This document shows positions 15,647 through 22,700 of a stretch of DNA of 22,700 nucleotides, piece after piece. The position numbers and the translations under genes were made by a program. The DNA is from Candidatus Helarchaeota archaeon (GTDB taxonomy: Archaea > Asgardarchaeota > Lokiarchaeia > Helarchaeales > HEL-GB-A): NCBI GenBank assembly GCA_013375455.1, contig JABXJT010000079.1:1-22700 (forward strand), read 5' to 3'. Each line of letters starts with the position of its first letter. Within the stretch, counting starts at the first letter, position 1. The notes under the pieces were generated by a model. That model ran no database searches and had not been told where the DNA came from. It saw nothing but the letters and a program-made list of their open reading frames with translations.

Positions 15647-17200
15647 CTAATCTACATATTTTCCATCTAAACGAGCGGATTTGGTTACCATTGAGAGAGG
15701 AAGCTCGAAGGCGGGTTTGCCGATCCATAATGCAGGTCGTTTGCATTTCCGATTCTTTCTAAACCAAGCACCTGCTGCAATAACTGATCCATCCACAATC
15801 TCTACGCCAGGTCTGAGGTGAGATATACCGCCGACCATGACATTTTTCCCGATTTTCACTGTTTTGATATATAGTTTTCCATTAATGATGTCGTGCGTGT
15901 GAACCCGAGTGAGGGTGGCGATTATAGAATGGTCACCAACTTCAAGGTATTGTGGATCGACAATGGCATCTTCCATGTCTATAAATTCACCAAATTTCAC
16001 CTTCCCCCAGAAGCGCATTGCAAAAGTATCGGCAATGCTAAAAGGCGTCCCATGAAAGAGTCTTATTCCAAACAGGCGGAGAAAATATTTGATTTTAAAA
16101 TATTTCGCACGGGGATCGTCCAATTCGTAATACCCCTCAGAGATTTCTGCTTTCCTATCATAATGAACTATAAATCCCTTGATGAAGAGAGTAGTTCCGA
16201 TAATAAAAAAGCCTATTGTAATAAAAAAAATAAATGGGACAAGGGTTAATAAAGCGATATTTAACAGTTGATTAGCTGGAGAATAAAACGCTTGAAAGAA
16301 TAAGGAGTAAAGATACGGAGGGAGAAAGGCAAAAAGACAACCCCCTATAACAGTTAGTATTTTCATTATGAATAATTTGGCCTCATTTATTTTAATGGGG
16401 GCATTTTTTTGTTTTATCCAATTAATTTTGTCACGGTCAATGATATTTTGTTTTAATTCCTCAATCTCCTCTTGAGATAAATCATTATCTCCCACTTTTT
16501 TACATGGAACATCTAAATAAATGGCATTACCGCGGCAAATTTGTCCTTTCATTACCCCTGTTATGTTTTCAATGATCGAGTTATCACCGACTTTACCACC
16601 CACCACCCCAGAATGGCTCTTAAAAATACAATTCTTTCCAATTATCGATTTAAAAATTGTAATATACTGATTATCCATCATGTGTCCGCCCGTTATGAAA
16701 TCACGGGACATAAAAGTATTATCACCAATTTCAATAAATTCTTCATCTACAATGCGTTTACCCAATCTCACATTCTTACCGATTTTCACGCCCATCCGAC
16801 GCATCCAGAAGGCACGTAAAAACTCTAAATGAAAAAAATAATAGAGCCACCTACCGAAGTTCTTTAAATTTCCTTTCAATACCCAAGCACGAGTTTGCGG
16901 TTCGTCCATTAATAAACGGAATGAACCAAGTTTTGGATAGGCGATTCGCTTATGGACAAACCAAATTCCGATTTTTGTAGAGATTAACGAACTAAGGAGT
17001 GCAATGCCATATAAAACAAAAAATAATGGAATTAATGACACTAAATAAAGAGGAGTAAATGAGAACGGGAAGGTAATAAAAAACCAATACCCAACGAGCA
17101 CTGAAGGAAACAAACCAAACCAGGTCATTATAAAATATAACGTAATAAAGAAAGCTAAATTAAACGTGAAAGGTTGAATTTCTTCATTTTCTTCAGTCAT
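15647..17200 (-). CDS. Membrane protein with two left-handed beta-helix domains (paralogue B)
   Basis: 517 residues, collinear with paralogue A from end to end. It has N-terminal membrane helices (about 15-75), then beta-helix one (134-236) with GVKIGKNVRLG, FIEIGDNTFMSR and TGGHMMD, where the His is kept. A Lys/Glu-rich linker and two more membrane helices follow, then beta-helix two with DPQYLEVGDHS, RVHTHDI and IGKPAFELP. Conservation of both GH and HTHD sites in A, B and C suggests both halves are active or bind ligand. ATG start. It heads the minus-strand cluster (B, hydrolase, methyltransferase, A), though the 148-bp gap to the hydrolase, with a relic in it, leaves co-transcription open. 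It is divergent from paralogue C. Confidence 0.82.
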   Translation of the reverse strand: MTEENEEIQPFTFNLAFFITLYFIMTWFGLFPSVLVGYWFFITFPFSFTPLYLVSLIPLFFVLYGIALLSSLISTKIGIWFVHKRIAYPKLGSFRLLMDEPQTRAWVLKGNLKNFGRWLYYFFHLEFLRAFWMRRMGVKIGKNVRLGKRIVDEEFIEIGDNTFMSRDFITGGHMMDNQYITIFKSIIGKNCIFKSHSGVVGGKVGDNSIIENITGVMKGQICRGNAIYLDVPCKKVGDNDLSQEEIEELKQNIIDRDKINWIKQKNAPIKINEAKLFIMKILTVIGGCLFAFLPPYLYSLFFQAFYSPANQLLNIALLTLVPFIFFITIGFFIIGTTLFIKGFIVHYDRKAEISEGYYELDDPRAKYFKIKYFLRLFGIRLFHGTPFSIADTFAMRFWGKVKFGEFIDMEDAIVDPQYLEVGDHSIIATLTRVHTHDIINGKLYIKTVKIGKNVMVGGISHLRPGVEIVDGSVIAAGAWFRKNRKCKRPALWIGKPAFELPLSMVTKSARLDGKYVD

Positions 17201-17455
17201 TCAAAACACCCTGTTAGATTTACTCAAAGTACTCCCACTTACTAATATAATTTAGTCTTGTGATCAAAATGAGATTGTTCTCCATCTTTTTTAAAAGAAA
17301 TCATTTGAATATGAGAAAGTATTTGGCGTTTAATAGAAGTAAAATAATTTAAGAGACTTTTTAAGTAGAATTATTGTGTATGTAAAGATATCCTTAAACT
17401 TAAGCGGAATATATTTTACAATTATATAATAAACACATTAGTGGGTGGAATTTAA
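17201..17455. promoter_or_regulatory. Divergent promoter region between paralogues B and C
   Basis: AT-rich and non-coding. TATA-like AATATATTTTA (about 17408-17418) and ATTATATAATA (17421-17431) face paralogue C, followed by a purine-rich GTGGGTGGA at 17441-17449. A palindromic CTTAAACTTAAG lies near 17393-17404 and could be a regulator site, but no regulator gene is nearby. Confidence 0.35.
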
Positions 17456-17500
17456 ATATCTCAAGATAATAGCGATGATTCCGTTGATGAAATAAAGATC

Positions 17501-19012
17501 TTGGACACTAGTTTTGGGAAATTTGGGATAGTCCAATTTGCGGTTATTTACATATCCTTGTTTATCCCAGTGGTTATTGGTTATCTGATTATTGTAAATT
17601 TCCCAATTCTACTTACATTTCCCTGGTTTTTCTTATTGATTCCAATAGGGATAGGGTTTTTCTTTCTCCTATTGTTTATCTCCTTACTTGTTACAATTAT
17701 TGCTATGAAATTTTGTAATAGAGCTTTTCCACCTCATGAAGGATCTTTTGACTTGGATCTTTCCGTCAAAGATATTCGAGGCTGGATGTATCGGCGGACA
17801 ATAAAAAGTTTCGCGCTACTACTATTTGGTTTAGTTAAAATCAATACTTTGAAAGTACTCATGCTCCGATCCTTTGGAATTAAAATAGGGAAGAACGTGA
17901 AATTGTATGGAATGGTCATTGATGATCCGTTTATAGAGATTGGGGATAATTTCATCTTGGGACGTAGAGCCGTTATCGCAGGGCATCTGTATGACCATAT
18001 TAAGCTAACTTTCAATAAAACAATTATTGGAAACAATTGCATTATTGAGCCAGTAGCGGGAGCTGTTGGGGCAACCTTGGGCGATAATACTATAATTAAG
18101 CACGGATGTGGTGCCTTGCGCGGGCAAAGAACAAGGGGTAATGGGATCTTTAAAGGAGTTCCAATGAGCCGCGTTGGAAATTATTCAGATCTTACTCCTG
18201 AAGAAGTTCAGGAAATTCATGACTTAGTTGACTTGTATAATAAACGAGATATAGATGAAGAGAAATTAAGACCTATAAAAATTAATTCCTGGAAATTTAA
18301 TATTTATAAAATGTTAATGGTCATTGTAGGATTATTGGCAGTCGCCGGAATTGGATTATTATATTATTTTACGCTCTTTCAACTTCTATATTTCCAGTTA
18401 GGGGGATTTTTGGGGGTATTTCTAGCTCTCGTTCTCATTCCATTCTTCATTTTAATGGGAATAGTTTTCTTTGTGTTACCAATTATCTTTATCACGAAAA
18501 AAATCGTCACCCCCTCCGTACCAGAAGGAGAATATGAATTGGATTCAGCTGAAGCATCTGAGTGGAAGTTTAAATATCTGGTGAAAAAATTCTGTCTATC
18601 TGTAATACATTCTACTCCCTTTGCGATATTGGATGTGTTTGTTTTGATGTATTTAGGGAATAAAATCGGGAAGAACTGCGTCATCAAAGAGGGTCTAGTC
18701 GATCCGGAATATCTCGACCTTGGAGATTATGTCATTATTTCTGCGTTATCAAGAGTTCATACCCATAATATAATTGATGGGAAACTTGTTCTTAAAGGGA
18801 TTAAAATTGGGGATAAGGTCGTTCTAGGTGGAGTCTCACATCTTGACGTTGGGGCCGAAGTCGGTGAAAATAGCCTACTTGGCATCGCTACCTATGTGAA
18901 GCCCAATAAAAAATTAAAACCAAATGCACTATATATGGGAAAGCCTGCTATAAAATATCCTAAAGACCTCCTGAAGAAAATCTGGATTGAACCAAAGAAA
19001 GAGTACGAATGA
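17501..19012 (+). CDS. Membrane protein with two left-handed beta-helix domains (paralogue C)
   Basis: 503 residues from the TTG at 17501. It has the same layout as A and B but is more divergent: membrane helices (about 8-75), a beta-helix with GIKIGKNVKLYG, FIEIGDNF and AGHLYDH, a linker with LTPEEVQEIHDL, two membrane helices, and a second beta-helix with DPEYLDLGDYV, RVHTHNI and MGKPAIKYP. The true start is unclear. In-frame codons back to 17456 encode DDSVDEIKI, matching the DFDEIEP and EENEEIQP starts of A and B. No ATG, GTG or TTG occurs in that extension, so an ATA start, a sequence error, or the TTG must be used. It is divergent from B and on its own transcript. Confidence 0.8.
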   Translation: MDTSFGKFGIVQFAVIYISLFIPVVIGYLIIVNFPILLTFPWFFLLIPIGIGFFFLLLFISLLVTIIAMKFCNRAFPPHEGSFDLDLSVKDIRGWMYRRTIKSFALLLFGLVKINTLKVLMLRSFGIKIGKNVKLYGMVIDDPFIEIGDNFILGRRAVIAGHLYDHIKLTFNKTIIGNNCIIEPVAGAVGATLGDNTIIKHGCGALRGQRTRGNGIFKGVPMSRVGNYSDLTPEEVQEIHDLVDLYNKRDIDEEKLRPIKINSWKFNIYKMLMVIVGLLAVAGIGLLYYFTLFQLLYFQLGGFLGVFLALVLIPFFILMGIVFFVLPIIFITKKIVTPSVPEGEYELDSAEASEWKFKYLVKKFCLSVIHSTPFAILDVFVLMYLGNKIGKNCVIKEGLVDPEYLDLGDYVIISALSRVHTHNIIDGKLVLKGIKIGDKVVLGGVSHLDVGAEVGENSLLGIATYVKPNKKLKPNALYMGKPAIKYPKDLLKKIWIEPKKEYE

Positions 19013-19014
19013 TA

Positions 19015-19034
19015 TTTGAAATAATTTTTTCAAA
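19015..19034 (+). terminator. Possible weak hairpin after paralogue C
   Basis: TTTGAAA (19015-19021) pairs with TTTCAAA (19028-19034) across a 6-nt loop, three bases after the stop codon. A T-run lies in the loop and 3' arm. The stem is AT-only and weak. Archaeal terminators are often simple T-runs, so the T-run may be the working part. Confidence 0.3.
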
Positions 19035-19217
19035 AACTTCTTGTAGGAAAACCATATCACATGGAAATTAAATTTTTTTCACAATCCAACTGGGTTCTCT
19101 TATTTTATCTTATCCAATAATGTCTATTACAAAATATGTGCATATTCTCCACCTTTTTTTTATATTTTGTGAAAGGGGAAGAACGGAGTTAAGAATATTT
19201 CCACCCGAGGTATTGAG

Positions 19218-19439
19218 ATGGAAAACATAATATTTTACACGGAACTGGACAAAGTAGTCGGTTGCACGCGACCGAGCTATATAGAAGGCGAGCCCTTTTG
19301 CGATGCATGTCAAGGTAAACAGGATGTTTGCCAATTTTCGGGGCAATGCATGAGAGACGTGCAGCAACAAATAAAAAATGAGCAATATCTAAAGGCAACG
19401 TTCATAAAATTGTACTTAGAGAAATCATTTCGTTTTTAA
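19218..19439 (+). CDS. Small Cys-rich protein, possible metal binder
   Basis: 73 residues, with a strong GAGG site 7 nt before the ATG. Five cysteines fall in 29 residues: C16, C28, C31, C38 and C44 (GCTRP, then FCDACQGKQDVCQFSGQC), including one CxxC. This fits a small zinc or iron-sulfur site, or disulfides. There is no signal peptide, so a cytosolic metal site is more likely. The C-terminal third is helical and basic (KATFIKLYLEKSF). The gene stands alone between paralogue C and folP with AT-rich flanks. Family not recognised. Confidence 0.65.
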   Translation: MENIIFYTELDKVVGCTRPSYIEGEPFCDACQGKQDVCQFSGQCMRDVQQQIKNEQYLKATFIKLYLEKSFRF

Positions 19440-19777
19440 TATTTCTTGCGTGAAGTAAACATAAAGAAAATTTGTTTGTATTCTCCATCTTTTACCTGAA
19501 AAAAATTAATATGTAAAAATGAAGATTATTTGTAGTGAATATGTCCCGAAGAAAGAGTAGTTTATTGAAACTCACAGAGGATTTAACGCGTTCCAAAGAA
19601 AAAAGAAGCGTTCCCTGTTTTTCCATGCAGGATCATAGAAGGCGATCAATTCCCCAAGGTTGTGTTTGGTAAAAAGAACGTGTTCATTGAAAATTCTCTT
19701 TCTAAGTTAAATAGTAAGAAAAGAAAGCTTTGAGCTAAAGCACTATTTTTATTAATTTAAGAAATTAGGTAGATTGC
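19440..19777. other. Gap upstream of folP
   Basis: 338 bp. A 43-codon ATG frame (19541-19672, starting MSRRKSSLL and ending PQGCVW) has no convincing ribosome binding site; I do not call it a gene. An inverted repeat GCTTT...AAAGC (19727-19741) is followed by ACTATTTTTATT, which may end an upstream transcript or form part of the folP leader. The AGGT at about 19767-19770 is the likely folP ribosome binding site. No structured RNA recognised. Confidence 0.3.
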
Positions 19778-20626
19778 GTGCAAATTAAAGCGAACATTGC
19801 GGGTATTCAAGTCGGCGACACCCTTCCAGTTTGCATAATGGGAATTATCAACTTAAGTCCGGAATCATTCTATAATGGGTCAGTCTCTATCAAGAAGAAC
19901 GAAATCATAACCAAAGCCCAAGAGATGATAAACCAGGGATGTGATATTTTAGATATAGGGGGAAGATCAACGGCGCCTGGAGTCGACCCCATCTCTGTTA
20001 AAACTGAAAAGGAGCGAGTACTACCTGTCTTGAAGGCTCTTTTAGATGAGGTAAATATTCCGATATCCGTTGATACTCAATATACTGAAGTAGCACGGGA
20101 GGCGCTAAAACGAGGATGTCATATCATAAATGACGTGAGTGGGTTGCGGACGAACCCGAAAATGGTTGAAGTGTTAAAAGAATATGATTGTCCGCTCATT
20201 CTTATGGCCACTGAGAAGGATCCTGGCGACCGTCTAACAATGAATCAAATAATGGAGGCGCTATCGAAGTCCATGTCTCATGCGACTGAAAATGGGATAA
20301 ATTCAGACAGACTCATCGTTGATCCAGGAATTGGTAGATGGGTCAGTTCCAAAACTTACCAATATAATTTACGAATAATTAATCAGTTACAAAAATTACG
20401 CGAATTGCAAAAGCCGATTTTAGTTGGGATTTCGAGAAAATCTTTCATTGGCGATATTCTTCAGATACCAAAACCCGCAGATCGATTAATGGGGAGCCTG
20501 GCCGCTACTGCGATTGCGGTCTACAATGGTGCTCATATCATTAGAACCCATGATGTGGGTGGAACCCGGGATGTCATAAGAATGACCGAAGCGCTGCGAA
20601 ACGACCTCACCAATCCCGCTTTCTAA
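19778..20626 (+). CDS. folP: Dihydropteroate synthase (archaeal type)
   Basis: 282 residues, GTG start behind AGGT. It is a TIM-barrel pterin-binding enzyme that joins the pterin diphosphate to an aminobenzoate-type acceptor. Motifs in order: MGIINLSPESFY (21-32), DIGGRSTAPG (59-68), SVDT (97-100), INDVSG (117-122), DPGIG (182-186), GISRKSFIG (217-225), and IIRTHDVGG (254-262). These match the family, with archaeal-style variants: SPES for the bacterial TPDS, and MATEKDPGD where bacteria have an MH motif. The gene is followed by a COG1478 glutamate ligase on the same strand, a folate/pterin pairing. In archaea the acceptor may not be plain p-aminobenzoate, so the final cofactor (THF or a methanopterin-like compound) is not fixed by sequence. 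Confidence 0.92.
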   Translation: MQIKANIAGIQVGDTLPVCIMGIINLSPESFYNGSVSIKKNEIITKAQEMINQGCDILDIGGRSTAPGVDPISVKTEKERVLPVLKALLDEVNIPISVDTQYTEVAREALKRGCHIINDVSGLRTNPKMVEVLKEYDCPLILMATEKDPGDRLTMNQIMEALSKSMSHATENGINSDRLIVDPGIGRWVSSKTYQYNLRIINQLQKLRELQKPILVGISRKSFIGDILQIPKPADRLMGSLAATAIAVYNGAHIIRTHDVGGTRDVIRMTEALRNDLTNPAF

Positions 20627-20750
20627 TGCATATATATTCATTATTTTTAGGGAATTAAAAAGAGTTAATAGATAGAAACCTTACAATTTTCTCAGGCATC
20701 TTGTGCCATTAACGAGTCTAATCTATAATTTAAACACGAGAGGATGCTTG

Positions 20751-21512
20751 TTGAAGAAAATTATTTTGAGTCCGCTACGGACCCCGATCATACAAAAAGG
20801 AGATTCTGTGGCAAATATCCTATATGAAGTTATTCAAGAACTAGGGATTACTATTGATGATGGAGATGTTTTAGTAATCGCAGAAACCCCAGTTGCCGTG
20901 GCAGAAGGTCATACCCTTGAATTGAAAAGTGTTAACCCCTCGGAAAAGGCAAGAAAGTTAGCTGAAAAGTATCAAATGGATCCGCATGTTGTTGAAGTTG
21001 TTCTTCAAGAAGCTGATGAGATTTTAGGGGGCGTGCAGGGAGTTCTTTTAACAATCAAAAATCACACTTTGATCGCGAATGCGGGGGTAGATCTCTCCAA
21101 TGCACCTTTAGGATTTGTCACGCATTATCCAAAAGACCCACAGAAATCAGTCCAATTAATAAGAACATTCTTGGAAGAAAAATTCCATAAGAAAATTGCT
21201 GTAATTATGGGGGATAGTCGCGTCCAACCCTTGCGGCGTGGCACGATCGGAGTCGCGATGGCGGTCGCTGGCATGGAATCCGTGGAAGATTTTCGGGGAA
21301 GGAAAGATCTTTATGGTAGGGAGTTACAAATCACATTTCGCGCACTAGCAGATGATTTAGTAAGTGCTGCGCAATTATTATTAGGAGAATCAGATGAAGG
21401 GATCCCTGCTGTCTTGATCAAGGGAGTTTCCGTTCAAATAACAGATAATCCTGCTCAGAAAATGGAGATTCCTAGGAATGAGTGCCTATTCATGAATAGT
21501 CTTTCTAATTAA
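20751..21512 (+). CDS. cofE: CofE/COG1478 gamma-glutamyl ligase (possibly FolC2)
   Basis: 253 residues from a TTG at 20751, preceded by GAGAGGA with 6-7 nt spacing; a longer GTG-started frame (20703) adds unrelated residues. It belongs to the F420-0:gamma-L-glutamyl ligase family (GTP-dependent glutamate addition). Seen: the N-terminal KGDSV, DDGDVLVIAETPVA (36-49), NAGVDLSN (110-117), GDSRVQPLRRGTIGVAMA (154-171), the GRKDLYGRELQ block (183-193) and a closing IPAVLIKG. The block at 154-164 has VQPLRRG where I would expect GRPWR-type residues in F420 enzymes. With folP next door, and with COG1478 members reported as folate polyglutamylases (FolC2) in some organisms, a folate role is as likely as F420. 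It overlaps the next, convergent gene by 4 bp. Confidence 0.88.
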   Translation: MKKIILSPLRTPIIQKGDSVANILYEVIQELGITIDDGDVLVIAETPVAVAEGHTLELKSVNPSEKARKLAEKYQMDPHVVEVVLQEADEILGGVQGVLLTIKNHTLIANAGVDLSNAPLGFVTHYPKDPQKSVQLIRTFLEEKFHKKIAVIMGDSRVQPLRRGTIGVAMAVAGMESVEDFRGRKDLYGRELQITFRALADDLVSAAQLLLGESDEGIPAVLIKGVSVQITDNPAQKMEIPRNECLFMNSLSN

Positions 21513-22240
21513 CGAGATTTTTTTTCTCTAACCATACTAAGCATTTTTTTCGCTTTCAATCTGCACATTATTGCTATTGCTTCATTCCCGATCCGTTCTG
21601 AAATATCTGCTGCGTAATTGTAAAAAACCATTGCTCTGCTATATTCACCGTCTTCTTCCAATTCCTTCGCTTGAGACATGACACGGCCTCGCTCGAGCTC
21701 CAATTCAGGCAAGGATTTCGCTAGTTCTTGATTTAATATCTTTTGTTCTAACTCCCGAATGATGCTCACGAGATGTTGATTGGACGCCCCACGCCAATTT
21801 TTTAAAGTTTTTAGTTCTTTATAGGGATCTCCAATCACTAGAGGTAACTCTGTTGGAATTTTAAATAAAGGAACTTTCGGGTCACTAAAATTTACCTCAA
21901 TTACCCAAGTGTGGCGAACAGAAACCGTGAGGTAAATTCGTATGTGGTATATACTTTCATTTATCAATTCAACCTGGAATTCATTCATCAGCAATTCGGC
22001 TTCTTTTATGATTCGCTCTTCTGTAGTCGGAAGTTGGTCCCTTGCTTTACAAATGTATTGAATTCGTTGCGAGAGCTCATTGATTCTCGTTTCTATCTCT
22101 TTTTTCTCTCGGGTGTATCGTTCTAAACCTAGCTCTCCTTGTTGATAAGCCTCCCGAATCCGTTTTAATTCATTCCACGAGTCGTTCAGCTCGCGATCCA
22201 ATTTAGAAAGAATATCCCATTTATCTTCAGAATTCTCCAT
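21509..22240 (-). CDS. Coiled-coil protein with UBC/RWD-like domain and helical C-terminus
   Basis: 243 residues from the ATG at 22240; an in-frame GTG at 22294 adds 18 residues and neither has a clear ribosome binding site. A coiled coil (about 8-70, Glu/Lys/Arg-rich) leads into a helix (76-88). A beta-sheet follows: FQVELINESIYHIRIYL, then WVIEVNFSDPKVPLF (112-126). The segment LKNWRGASNQHLVSIIREL (146-164) resembles the ending of ubiquitin-conjugating (UBC/UEV/RWD) folds. No Cys sits where an E2 active site would be; the only Cys are 64 and 226. The C-terminal part (185-237) has AKELEEDGEYSRAMVFYNYA, like an MIT/TPR helix pair. A UEV-like adaptor role, as in ESCRT-I, is inferred from fold similarity and untested. 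Confidence 0.72.
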   Translation of the reverse strand: MENSEDKWDILSKLDRELNDSWNELKRIREAYQQGELGLERYTREKKEIETRINELSQRIQYICKARDQLPTTEERIIKEAELLMNEFQVELINESIYHIRIYLTVSVRHTWVIEVNFSDPKVPLFKIPTELPLVIGDPYKELKTLKNWRGASNQHLVSIIRELEQKILNQELAKSLPELELERGRVMSQAKELEEDGEYSRAMVFYNYAADISERIGNEAIAIMCRLKAKKMLSMVREKKSR

Positions 22241-22338
22241 CACAATAGGATATGTAATGAACCCGTATAAATGTCTAACAGATGCATTGTTCACAAAATA
22301 AATGATTCTCGATTTTATGAGGAGAAATAAAAAGAAAG

Positions 22339-22524
22339 TTAATTTAGAATGCGACTATAGGGCAATTTTCCTATTTGATCATATAGATCTAATATTATTA
22401 TTGCCAGATTGAACCGAAATTTTCTATAATCAGCTTGTTCGATCAATTCTTCTTCGATCGTGGTCTCATAAATTTCAGTGAATTCCTTAATGAGGATGGG
22501 AATTACAACCTGTTCGACTTGCAT
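22339..22524 (-). CDS. Small acidic helical protein (61 aa)
   Basis: 61 residues from the ATG at 22524, chosen because AGGTGA lies about 5 nt upstream; a GTG at 22527 would be too close to that site. The protein is acidic and mostly helical (VVIPILIKEFTEIYETTIEEE, then NLAIIILDLYDQIGKLPYS). It has no membrane helix and no Cys. It lies upstream of the coiled-coil/UBC-like gene on the same strand with about 100 bp between. Family not recognised. Confidence 0.6.
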   Translation of the reverse strand: MQVEQVVIPILIKEFTEIYETTIEEELIEQADYRKFRFNLAIIILDLYDQIGKLPYSRILN

Positions 22525-22644
22525 CACTTCACCTATCTAGTTTATAATCTTAGGAGTAGAATTTTTTATGTAAATTGCATTAAAATTTATGTAGCTTTAT
22601 GTTTCTCCTTTTTCAAAATTTCAAAAAAAAACTAATTTTCTTTT

Positions 22645-22700
22645 TTAAATTTGCCCTATGAGGAGCGCCCACTTCTTTTCTAATCGAGCAAGCTCCTTTG
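22645..22700 (-). CDS. 3' tip of a gene running off the window edge
   Basis: On the minus strand the last bases encode KELARLEKKWALLIGQI followed by TAA. The frame is open to the window edge. The peptide is an amphipathic helix with normal protein composition, consistent with the C-terminal helix of a larger protein. Another frame (KGACSIRKEV...) is also open but less protein-like. Only 17 codons are visible, so the family cannot be assigned. Confidence 0.4.
   Translation of the reverse strand, partial: KELARLEKKWALLIGQI

Noticed and set aside
11858..17200. Mobile element as the cause of the duplicated beta-helix genes
   Set aside because: I found no transposase, terminal inverted repeats or target-site duplications around the relics; homologous recombination between paralogues suffices.
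19541..19672. 43-residue frame upstream of folP (ends PQGCVW)
   Set aside because: No credible ribosome binding site and too short to judge composition.
20751..21512. Taking the CofE-like gene as proof of F420 biosynthesis
   Set aside because: No other F420 gene is in the window, and the family includes folate polyglutamylases, so the inference is not safe.
1..22700. tRNA, rRNA or CRISPR content
   Set aside because: I saw no T-arm/anticodon pattern in the gaps, no rRNA-like stretch and no regularly spaced repeats.

Overview
The window most resembles an AT-rich archaeal chromosome, probably from an Asgard-type archaeon. The archaeal evidence is an AroA'-type (2-amino-3,7-dideoxyheptulosonate) synthase, a CofE/COG1478 ligase, an archaeal-style dihydropteroate synthase, frequent TTG starts behind short purine-rich ribosome binding sites, and TATA-like boxes. 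The Asgard suggestion is an inference. It rests on an Arf/Rag-like small GTPase fused to a C-terminal roadblock/longin-like domain, a coiled-coil protein with a ubiquitin-conjugating (UBC/RWD)-like domain, and a TMEM62-like metallophosphoesterase. I saw no tRNA, rRNA, CRISPR array or insertion sequence.

Layout. 1-2.9 kb: the 3' end of a membrane protein gene, a 630-residue AAA+ ATPase with a C-terminal zinc ribbon, and a four-helix membrane protein. 2.9-5.4 kb: two small unknown proteins, aroA', and the GTPase-roadblock fusion. 5.4-7.9 kb, minus strand: an overlapping three-gene operon (two small membrane proteins, then the secreted or anchored phosphoesterase). 8.0-8.6 kb: a 28-residue single-helix miniprotein and an ATC-hydrolase-like protein. 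8.6-11.7 kb: an unknown membrane protein and 5-formyl-THF cyclo-ligase on the minus strand, divergent from full-length purH.

11.7-19.0 kb is the most unusual part. It holds three paralogous ~500-residue membrane proteins, each with two left-handed beta-helix (hexapeptide) domains. Between the first and second lie a SAM methyltransferase and a membrane alpha/beta hydrolase. The locus also carries two gene relics: the first ~20 codons of a fourth copy (11983 downward) and the last ~21 codons of another (15608-15543). This points to an expanding and decaying gene array, perhaps for envelope lipid or polymer modification.

19.0-22.7 kb: a small Cys-rich protein, folP, a CofE/FolC2-type glutamate ligase, the coiled-coil/UBC-like protein, a 61-residue unknown, and the 3' tip of another gene at the window edge.

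Four genes (formyl-THF cyclo-ligase, purH, folP and the COG1478 ligase) fit a tetrahydrofolate-based one-carbon economy. The folP-COG1478 pairing suggests folate or pterin polyglutamylation rather than F420 synthesis.
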